This document shows, one piece after another, positions 26,856-34,012 of a DNA stretch of 34,012 bases. Numbering within the stretch: position 1 is the stretch's first letter; every line of letters begins with the position of its first letter. Under the pieces are notes generated by a model. It was not told the origin of the DNA. It did not search any database and worked only from the letters and a program-made list of their open reading frames with translations. The DNA comes from Clostridiales bacterium (lineage in GTDB: Bacteria; Bacillota; Clostridia; HGM11327): the NCBI GenBank assembly GCA_015056385.1, contig SVGI01000013.1, positions 1 through 34,012 on the forward strand, given 5' to 3'. The position numbers and the translations under genes are program-made.

Positions 26856-28178
26856 ATGGCAGTAGCTATTGTAATGCCAAAACAAGGTAACACAGTTGAA
26901 AGCTGTATTCTCTCAAAGTGGTATGTTAAGGTTGGCGACAAGGTAAAAATCGGCGATCTTCTCTTTAACTACGAGACAGACAAATCCACCTTTGACGAGG
27001 AATGTAAAAACGAAGGCGAAGTCCTTGCATTACTTTACGAGGAGGGTGAGGATATCCCCTGCCTTCTCAACGTTATGGTAATAGGTGAGCACGGTGAAGA
27101 TATTTCTTCCCTCGTTGCAGCATCCGACGCCAATACCGAAGAAGTAAAGCAGGAGGAGGTCAAGGTTGAAATTAAGGAAGAGGTTGTTGCCACAACTGCG
27201 CCCGAAAGCGCAGGAGATAAAATTTTCATTTCTCCCAGAGCACGTATGCTTGCAGACAAGGCAAAAATCGACGTTTCCTTTGCAACTCCTACCGGTCCCC
27301 AGGGCCGTATAATCGAGCGTGATATCGAACGCCTTATTGCTCAGGGCGCACCTACAACAGCAGGCGCTATCGGCAAGGCAAATAGTTCAATGGCAGGAAC
27401 AGGCATTGGTTCCCGTATTTCCACAGGCGATCTTACATCCAAGGTTGCAGCTGTTGAAAACACACCTGTTGTTCCCGAATACGTTGACGAAAAGCTTACA
27501 ACAATCAGGAAAACCATTGCTAAAACCATGCATGCTTCTATGTCTGACATGGCTCAGCTTACACTTAACACATCCTTTGATGCAACTTCTATTCTTAACT
27601 TCAGAAAGCATCTTAAGGCTGTTCAGGAGGAAAACAATCTTCCCAACGTTACACTTAACGATATTATACTCTTTGCAGTAGCACGTGTACTTACAAAGCA
27701 CACAAATATCAATGCTCATTTTATTGACGGTACTACATTGAGAAGATTTAACGGCGTTAACCTTGGTATTGCAGTTGATACAGAGCGCGGACTTATGGTT
27801 CCCACTCTCTTTGGCGCAAACAAGGTAAGCCTCTTTGATATTTCCGCACAGACAAAGGCCCTTGCCAAATCTGCACAAGCCGGTACTATCAGCCCCGACC
27901 TTCTTTCAGGCAGCACATTCACAGTAACCAACCTCGGTTCACTGGGTATTGAATCCTTCACTCCCATTATCAACCCCCCGCAGGTTGCTATCCTCGGTGT
28001 TGATAACATTACGTGGAAAATCAAAAACGGCGGCGACAAGCCCGAATATTATCAGGCTATGGGTCTTTCTCTTACTATTGACCACAGAGTTGTTGACGGT
28101 GCACCTGCAGCAAGATTCCTCCAGGATCTCTGCAAGTACCTTGAAAACTTCGACGTTTACGCTCTTTTGAACGCATAA
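26856..28178 (+). CDS. 2-oxoacid dehydrogenase E2, dihydrolipoamide acyltransferase
   Basis: Lipoyl domain with ETDKSTF, peripheral subunit-binding domain ISPRARMLADKAKID, catalytic DHRVVDGAPAARFL. Confidence 0.96.
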   Translation: MAVAIVMPKQGNTVESCILSKWYVKVGDKVKIGDLLFNYETDKSTFDEECKNEGEVLALLYEEGEDIPCLLNVMVIGEHGEDISSLVAASDANTEEVKQEEVKVEIKEEVVATTAPESAGDKIFISPRARMLADKAKIDVSFATPTGPQGRIIERDIERLIAQGAPTTAGAIGKANSSMAGTGIGSRISTGDLTSKVAAVENTPVVPEYVDEKLTTIRKTIAKTMHASMSDMAQLTLNTSFDATSILNFRKHLKAVQEENNLPNVTLNDIILFAVARVLTKHTNINAHFIDGTTLRRFNGVNLGIAVDTERGLMVPTLFGANKVSLFDISAQTKALAKSAQAGTISPDLLSGSTFTVTNLGSLGIESFTPIINPPQVAILGVDNITWKIKNGGDKPEYYQAMGLSLTIDHRVVDGAPAARFLQDLCKYLENFDVYALLNA

Positions 28179-28191
28179 GGAGGAGCATAAT

Positions 28192-29556
28192 ATGGTATAC
28201 GATCTTATAGTAATCGGCGCAGGCCCTGCCGGATATTTAGGTGCAGAGCGTGCAGCAAAGGCAGGAATGTCAACTCTCGTTATCGAAAAAAACAAGGTTG
28301 GCGGTGTTTGCCTCAACGAGGGCTGTGTTCCCACAAAATCCTTCCTCTACTCTGCAAAGATGTTCGATCACGCAAAGGAAGGTAAAAAATACGGTCTTAC
28401 AGTAGAAAATGTTTCTATCGACCACTCTGCAGTTGCAGCAAGAAAGGATAAGGTTGTTCGCGTGCTTGTTTCAGGCATTCGCGCTCAGCTTAAGGCTTGC
28501 GGCGCTACGCTTGTAGAGGGTGAGGCTAAAATCAAGGGCAAAACTGCCGAGGGCTACGTTGTTGCAGTAGGTGCAGATGAATACACAGCAAAGCACCTTC
28601 TCCTTGCAACAGGCTCCGAGGCTATTGTGCCCCCTATTCCCGGCTTGCGCGAGGGCATTACAACGGGCTTTGTATGCACAAACCGTGAGATTCTTGATGC
28701 AAAGCTTCAGCAGCCCAAAACTCTTGCAGTTATCGGTGGCGGCGTTATCGGCCTTGAAATGGCTTCATACTTCAACTCCATCGGAACAAAGGTAACTGTT
28801 ATCGAAATGCTCCCCAAAATCGGCGGACCTCTTGATGACGAGCTTGCAGCTACGCTTCAGAAGGAGTATGAGAAAAAGGGTATTACATTCCTTCTCAATA
28901 CAAAGGCTGTTTCAGTTGGCGACGGCAAGGTTGTTTATGAAAAGGATGGCGCACAGGCAGAGCTCGAAACAGAAAAGGTGCTTTGCTGCATAGGCAGACG
29001 TCCCTCTGTTGCAGGCATAGGTCTTGAAAACATCGGTGTTAACGCCGAAAGAGCAATTAAGGTTGATGAATTCGGCAAAACCAACGTTCCCAACGTCTAC
29101 TGCGCAGGCGACGCAAACGGTACAAGCATGCTTGCACACACAGCATACAGAGAGGCTGAGGTTTGCGTAAACAATATGCTTGGTAAGAAGGATATGATGC
29201 GCTACGACGCTATTCCCTCTATCATATACACAAATCCTGAGGTTGCATGGTGCGGAATGAATGAGGCACAGGCAAAGGCTGCAGGTATAGATTATGAGGT
29301 TGCAAAGATTTCTATGCGTTACTCCGGCAGATTTGTTGCAGAAAACGAAGGCGCAGACGGAATTTGCAAGATAATAGTCAATAAAAAATACAACACCGTA
29401 ATCGGCGTTCATATGCTGGGTAACCCCTCATCCGAAATCATTTACGGTGCCGCAATGATGATCGAAAACGAAATGCGTGTGGACGATATCAAGGAAATAG
29501 TATTCCCCCACCCCACCGTTTCCGAAATTCTCAGAGAAGCAATTTTTGAAATATAA
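28192..29556 (+). CDS. lpdA: dihydrolipoyl dehydrogenase (E3)
   Basis: VIGAGPAGYLGAERAAKAG, GGVCLNEGCVPTK (redox disulfide), AVIGGGVIGLEMAS, HPTVSEILREA. Confidence 0.96.
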   Translation: MVYDLIVIGAGPAGYLGAERAAKAGMSTLVIEKNKVGGVCLNEGCVPTKSFLYSAKMFDHAKEGKKYGLTVENVSIDHSAVAARKDKVVRVLVSGIRAQLKACGATLVEGEAKIKGKTAEGYVVAVGADEYTAKHLLLATGSEAIVPPIPGLREGITTGFVCTNREILDAKLQQPKTLAVIGGGVIGLEMASYFNSIGTKVTVIEMLPKIGGPLDDELAATLQKEYEKKGITFLLNTKAVSVGDGKVVYEKDGAQAELETEKVLCCIGRRPSVAGIGLENIGVNAERAIKVDEFGKTNVPNVYCAGDANGTSMLAHTAYREAEVCVNNMLGKKDMMRYDAIPSIIYTNPEVAWCGMNEAQAKAAGIDYEVAKISMRYSGRFVAENEGADGICKIIVNKKYNTVIGVHMLGNPSSEIIYGAAMMIENEMRVDDIKEIVFPHPTVSEILREAIFEI

Positions 29557-29577
29557 TAAGGAATGGAGATATAAATC

Positions 29578-32046
29578 ATGCCTAAGAATCAATATGTTGA
29601 TCCTAACGAATTGAGGAAAAGCGGATATCTTAAATTCAAGGATATTCCCCTCAACCAGTATAAAAAAACAGTATCCGAGGTACGCGGCGAGTACACAGAT
29701 GAAGAGCTTGTAAGAATCTTCAACGATATGTACGTTATCAGAGAATTTGAAACAATGCTTAACTCTATCAAGCGTGAAGGCTCCTACAACGGCGTTGCAT
29801 ACGACAACCCCGGCCCTGCTCACCTTTCTATGGGTCAGGAAGCAGCTGCTGTCGGTCAGGCATTCCACCTCACAATTGACGACTATATTTTCGGCTCACA
29901 CAGAAGCCACGGCGAAATCATCGCAAAGGGTCTTTCAGCTATCAACAAGCTTTCAGATGAAGAGCTTATGAATATAATGAAGGAATTCGATAACGGCAGA
30001 ATACTTTCTATCGTTGAAAAATACCTTCCCACAGATAACGTAAAGGATCTTGCAGAAAGCTTCCTCCTTTACGGTATCTTGGCTGAAATCTTCGCACGTG
30101 ACACAGGCTTCACACACGGCTTGGGCGGTTCAATGCACGCATTCTTCCTCCCCTTCGGTATCTATCCCAACAACGCTATCGTTGGTGGTTCAGGCCCCGT
30201 TGCAACAGGTGCTGCTCTTTACAAAAAGTGCAACAAGAAGCCAGGTATCGTAATCGCTAACTTCGGCGACGGTTCACTCGGCTGCGGTCCTGTTCTTGAA
30301 TCTCTTAACTTTGCTGCTATGGATCAGTACAGAATGCTTTGGGAAGATGAATATAAGGGCGGCCTCCCCATCCTCTTCAACGTAATGAACAACACATACG
30401 GTATGGGCGGCCAGACAAACGGCGAAACAATGGCATACGGCATCCTCGCACGTTTGGGTGCAGGTGTTACAGAAAGCCAGCTCCATTCCGAGAGAGTTGA
30501 CGGCTACAACCCCCTTGCTGTTATTGATGCTACGAAGCGCAAAAAAGAGCTTCTCCTCAAGGGTGAAGGTCCTGCAATGCTGGACGTTGTTACATACCGT
30601 TTCGGCGGACACTCCCCCTCTGACGCTTCTACATACAGAACAAAGGAAGAAATCGCAGCTTGGGAAGAGCAGGATTCCATCAAGGAATACTCCGCACAGC
30701 TTGCTGCTGCAGGTGTTCTTGGTGAAGATGGTACAGTAGCGATTAAAGAGCGCATCATAAAGAAGCTCACAGAAATCGTTAAGCTTTGCATCAACGATGA
30801 AATCTCTCCCAGAATGGACCTTAATGCCTGCCCCACAAGAATCGCAGACATTATGTACTCCAACGAATCAAAGCCCGCTCTTGACGACAGAAAGCCTGAC
30901 GTTAACATGCCCTATGAGGAAAACCCCCGTGTTGCTCAGATCGCAAAGAAAGAGCGTTATGCATTCAAGAACGGCAAGCCCGTATCAAAGAATCAGGCAT
31001 ATCAGCTTCGTGACGGTATCTTCGAGGCAGTTGCTCACGCATTCTACACAGACCCCACACTTATCGCATACGGCGAAGACAACCGTGACTGGGGCGGCGC
31101 ATTCGCTGCATACAGAGGTCTTACAGAGGCTCTTCCCTATCACAGATTTTTCAATGCACCTATTTCCGAGGCAGCTATTGTTGGTACTGCAGTTGGTTAT
31201 GCAATGTGCGGCGGCAGAGCTCTTGTTGAGCTTATGTACTGCGACTTTATCGGCCGTGCAGGCGATGAAGTATTCAACCAGCTTGCAAAATGGCAGGCAA
31301 TGAGCAGCGGACTCCTTAAGATGCCCGTTGTTTTGAGAATCTCCGTTGGTTCTAAGTACGGCGCACAGCACTCTCAGGACTGGACATCTCTTACAGCTCA
31401 CATCCCCGGCCTCAAGGTTTGCTTCCCTGCAACACCTTATGATGCAAAGGGTCTTCTCAACACAGCACTTTCAGGAACAGACCCCGTTATCTTCTTCGAA
31501 AGCCAGAGAATTTACGACGTTGGTGAGCAGTTCCACGAGGAAGGCGTACCCGAGGGCTACTATGAGATTCCGATCGGCGAGCCCGATATCAAGCGCGAGG
31601 GTAAGGATATCACAATTCTTAACATCGGTGCTTCTCTCTACAGAGTACTCCCTGCAGCAGACAGACTTAAGAACGAATTCGGCATTGAGGCTGAGGTTGT
31701 TGACGCACGTTCACTCGTTCCCTTCAACTACGATCTCCTCCTTGAATCTGTAAAGAAGACAGGCCGTCTTGTTCTCGTAAGTGATGCTTGCGAGCGCGGA
31801 AGCTTCCTTAACGACATTGCACGTAACATCACAGAACTTGCATTCGATTACCTCGATGCACCGCCCGTTGTTGTTGGCGCAAAGAACTGGATCACACCTG
31901 CTTACGAGCTTGACAATTACTTCTTCCCCCAGGCATCCTGGATTCTTGATGCTATTAACGAGAAGATTCTTCCCCTTAAGGGCTATGTTCCCGTAAGCAA
32001 CCAGACAAACGCACAGCAGATCGAAGAAGCTAAAAAAGGCATCTGA
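29578..32046 (+). CDS. 2-oxoacid dehydrogenase E1, fused alpha and beta subunits
   Basis: 822 aa; alpha part GSHRSHGEIIAKG, GGSMHAFF, GDGSLGCGPVLESLNFAAM...NVMNNTYGMGGQT (TPP motif); beta part YGEDNRDWGGAFAAYRGL, ISEAAIVGTAVGYAMCGGRALVELMYCDF. Confidence 0.94.
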   Translation: MPKNQYVDPNELRKSGYLKFKDIPLNQYKKTVSEVRGEYTDEELVRIFNDMYVIREFETMLNSIKREGSYNGVAYDNPGPAHLSMGQEAAAVGQAFHLTIDDYIFGSHRSHGEIIAKGLSAINKLSDEELMNIMKEFDNGRILSIVEKYLPTDNVKDLAESFLLYGILAEIFARDTGFTHGLGGSMHAFFLPFGIYPNNAIVGGSGPVATGAALYKKCNKKPGIVIANFGDGSLGCGPVLESLNFAAMDQYRMLWEDEYKGGLPILFNVMNNTYGMGGQTNGETMAYGILARLGAGVTESQLHSERVDGYNPLAVIDATKRKKELLLKGEGPAMLDVVTYRFGGHSPSDASTYRTKEEIAAWEEQDSIKEYSAQLAAAGVLGEDGTVAIKERIIKKLTEIVKLCINDEISPRMDLNACPTRIADIMYSNESKPALDDRKPDVNMPYEENPRVAQIAKKERYAFKNGKPVSKNQAYQLRDGIFEAVAHAFYTDPTLIAYGEDNRDWGGAFAAYRGLTEALPYHRFFNAPISEAAIVGTAVGYAMCGGRALVELMYCDFIGRAGDEVFNQLAKWQAMSSGLLKMPVVLRISVGSKYGAQHSQDWTSLTAHIPGLKVCFPATPYDAKGLLNTALSGTDPVIFFESQRIYDVGEQFHEEGVPEGYYEIPIGEPDIKREGKDITILNIGASLYRVLPAADRLKNEFGIEAEVVDARSLVPFNYDLLLESVKKTGRLVLVSDACERGSFLNDIARNITELAFDYLDAPPVVVGAKNWITPAYELDNYFFPQASWILDAINEKILPLKGYVPVSNQTNAQQIEEAKKGI

Positions 32047-32067
32047 TGATTTGAATAATTAAAGCTG

Positions 32068-32102
32068 AAAAAGCCGTAGTTGATTTCGACTACGGCTTTT
32101 TT
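32068..32102 (+). terminator. intrinsic terminator of the E2-E3-E1 operon
   Basis: AAAAGCCGTAGT-TGATTTCG-ACTACGGCTTTTTT. Confidence 0.88.
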
Positions 32103-32173
32103 GTGATTATATACATTTCTTCATTTTTTGACAACAACAAGTTCAGTTCACATCATTGTAATACTAAAACCAA

Positions 32174-32215
32174 AATAAAAAGCCGATGGAAAATCGACTG
32201 ATTCTCCACCGGCTA
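32174..32215 (-). terminator. terminator of the small 32220..32420 gene
   Basis: AGCCGATGGA...TCCACCGGCT (one mismatch) plus inner AATC/GATT; A-rich flank gives a U-tract on the minus transcript. Confidence 0.6.
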
Positions 32216-32219
32216 TTTG

Positions 32220-32420
32220 TTATAATTTTTCTACCTTTTCTTTTACTTCTCCAGTAAGTATATGACTTATAAGCGTAATTATGCAATTATCACGGCCAAA
32301 CACACAAACAATCACTGCAGGTTTTTCATACCATATGTCCGTTTCTTTTTCGCCATAATTTTCGAGATAGTATTCCCGAAGTTTTTTTGCATGTATCTCT
32401 TTATCAAGAATAGCAGCCAC
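32220..32420 (-). CDS. hypothetical 66-aa protein
   Basis: GTG start after AGAGAGG; ends just before a terminator. No family recognised. Confidence 0.5.
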   Translation of the reverse strand: MAAILDKEIHAKKLREYYLENYGEKETDIWYEKPAVIVCVFGRDNCIITLISHILTGEVKEKVEKL

Positions 32421-32480
32421 AATAATTAACCTCTCTGTCTAAAAAAATATACTGTCAAGATGCATCCATACCTGTCAATA

Positions 32481-33503
32481 TTAAAGCCCTGGGACAAACT
32501 GCTGTAAGAAAGGCAAAAGGCCTATCTTATCGGGCGTATGCTCTGGAAGCTGCCAGAAATCGTAGCCGGGATAATTATTACCCTCTATAATAGCGGGACC
32601 GTCGGGAGTAATGCAAACGTCCCAGCCAATATAACGCATCTCAGGCACCTCAAGGGCGGCCTTAAGACAAAGGTCAACAGCCTCCTTGGCGAAGGGCACC
32701 TCATACCCAACAAGTTCAATACCCGTATAGGGATGCTTTTCGTAATTTATAAGGGCTGATGTATGGGCAACACCGCAGATGCGGCCTGTCGAACGGTCGA
32801 TAGGACAAGCAAGACCGCTGTTTTCCATATTGTCTACAAACTTACCTTCGTTACCCATTTTGCAGGTTGCGTAGGCGCAGTGAGCATCTGTACCGTCGTT
32901 ACCCACAACAGTTACTATTCTTATAGTGTTTACTGCCAAGGGATAAAGCCTTGCCATTTCGGGATGCTGAATTATCTCCTGCTCTAAAACTCCAAAATTC
33001 TTGGATTTATCCGTAATATAAGCGTACATATCATCAAGAGAAGCAAAGTTTTCTACAAGAAGGCGTTCTATACCCTTACCACTTTCAGAGGAATTGGGCT
33101 TTGCAAATATAACCTTCTTATCCTTCGCAAATTCTTTGAAGCTTTCGAGATTCATCTCTGCAACATCTAAAAAATCTCGCTTAAGATAGTTTATAAAACG
33201 CTTGTTAAATACGTTCTTTTCATTGAAAATGTACGTGTATTCCGCATTATTCAGATAGGCAATAGCCTTTCTGTTTTTCATACGTGTAAGATAGGTTTTT
33301 CTCTGCCTTGAGTTCATATCATGAAAACCGAATATGAGGTAGTCATAATAGCCTGCACCGTATCTTACGGCGCAGTTTATTGTATCAAAGAAAAGAAATA
33401 TCTTGTTTTTGCCGCTGCGCTTCTGAATACGGTCCAGCACGTTAAAATATTTTTTCAGCTTTACACCGCTCAAAACACGCATCACATACTTAAAATTTGC
33501 CAT
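32481..33503 (-). CDS. ATP-grasp protein of the 'sugar-transfer associated' (ATPgrasp_ST) type
   Basis: VIFAKPNSSESGKGIERL, VLEQEIIQHPEMARLYPLAVNTIRIVTV, GWDVCITPDGPAIIEGNNYPGYDFWQLPEH. Confidence 0.82.
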   Translation of the reverse strand: MANFKYVMRVLSGVKLKKYFNVLDRIQKRSGKNKIFLFFDTINCAVRYGAGYYDYLIFGFHDMNSRQRKTYLTRMKNRKAIAYLNNAEYTYIFNEKNVFNKRFINYLKRDFLDVAEMNLESFKEFAKDKKVIFAKPNSSESGKGIERLLVENFASLDDMYAYITDKSKNFGVLEQEIIQHPEMARLYPLAVNTIRIVTVVGNDGTDAHCAYATCKMGNEGKFVDNMENSGLACPIDRSTGRICGVAHTSALINYEKHPYTGIELVGYEVPFAKEAVDLCLKAALEVPEMRYIGWDVCITPDGPAIIEGNNYPGYDFWQLPEHTPDKIGLLPFLQQFVPGL

Positions 33504-33515
33504 TTATGCTCCCTA

Positions 33516-34012
33516 TCAGTTTTCGTTCAAAACTGCAATTATCGATTCCTTAATTATGTTAAGACCCTTTCGGAGATTCTCATCAGAGATGATAAGGGGC
33601 GGCATAACCTTAATAACATCGTTATTTCTGCCTGCACGTTCAATAATAAGGCCTCTCTTGAAGCACTGCGCAATCACCTTTTTGCTTATATTGGGTATCT
33701 TAACCATATCTATACCCCAAAGAAGGCCTACACCCCTTACCTCTATTCTTGAATCAAGGGTAGCAATTTCATCTTTAAGGAACGTTTTGACAATTTCGCC
33801 CTTTCTTCTTACCTCTGCCTCAAGATTATCCTTAAGCATAAGCTCAAGAGCGGCCCTAGCTGCAACAAATGCGATCTGATTGCCGCGGAATGTACCGTTA
33901 TGCTCACCGGGTGCCCAAATATCAAGCTCAGGCTTAAAGAGTGTAAGCGCAAGAGGTACACCGTAACCGCCGATGGATTTTGAAATTGTAACCATATCAG
34001 GAACTATACCTG
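33516..34012 (-). CDS. ectB: EctB-like diaminobutyrate--2-oxoglutarate aminotransferase (class III), partial, runs off right edge
   Basis: Frame open to the window end (GIVPDMVTISKSIGGYG...); SKSIGGYGVPLALTLFKPELDIWAPGEHNGTFRGNQIAFVAA closely resembles EctB. Confidence 0.83.
   Translation of the reverse strand, partial: GIVPDMVTISKSIGGYGVPLALTLFKPELDIWAPGEHNGTFRGNQIAFVAARAALELMLKDNLEAEVRRKGEIVKTFLKDEIATLDSRIEVRGVGLLWGIDMVKIPNISKKVIAQCFKRGLIIERAGRNNDVIKVMPPLIISDENLRKGLNIIKESIIAVLNEN

Noticed and set aside
27387-27878. 163-aa minus-strand ORF within the E2 gene, plus similar ORFs at 28912..29412, 30504..30908 and 30985..31401
   Set aside because: Antisense shadow ORFs caused by codon bias in E2/E3/E1; low-complexity composition.
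30797-31303. 168-aa plus-strand ORF in an alternative frame of E1
   Set aside because: Fully internal to the intact E1 frame; Ser/Thr/Leu-rich frame-shifted translation without domain features.
1-34012. CRISPR arrays, insertion sequences, prophage or defence islands
   Set aside because: No regularly spaced direct repeats, transposase or integrase motifs, or known defence-gene signatures seen on either strand.
33948-34012. Matching fold-back repeat at the right end
   Set aside because: Only 4-5 bp complementary matches found, consistent with chance; nothing comparable to the left-end 15-bp repeat.

Overview
34,012-bp window of low-GC Clostridia-like chromosome (inferred from gene content and codon style). 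It is mostly housekeeping and metabolic genes, with no CRISPR array, transposase, phage or rRNA. Left to right: 2-oxoacid:ferredoxin oxidoreductase genes (vorB-like partial, ferredoxin) with a P-loop ATPase and a YigZ/IMPACT protein; pyrR; a metallo-hydrolase; metY-MFS; an old-yellow-enzyme family gene; a 609-aa protein of unknown function followed by two YcxB-like membrane proteins; two Gfo/Idh/MocA oxidoreductases; an ABC-2 transporter; a QueG-like protein; trpS, rnhA, proC, xylA; two rRNA methyltransferases (NOL1/NOP2/Sun type and RsmE); a YdcF protein; tRNA-Leu(GAG); a HAD hydrolase; an M32 carboxypeptidase; dCMP deaminase; a three-gene 2-oxoacid dehydrogenase operon (E2-E3-fused E1); an ATP-grasp protein and a truncated EctB-like aminotransferase. 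The observations most worth a second look are the ectB-like/ATP-grasp pair cut by the window edge, a promoter whose transcript would begin with an intrinsic-terminator-like hairpin ahead of the E2-E3-E1 operon, competing stems next to the pyrR ribosome-binding site, the 609-aa/YcxB gene set, and an exact inverted repeat at the extreme left end that may be an assembly fold-back. I do not see compelling evidence for a clearly new system. All family calls come from reading the sequence, without database searches.
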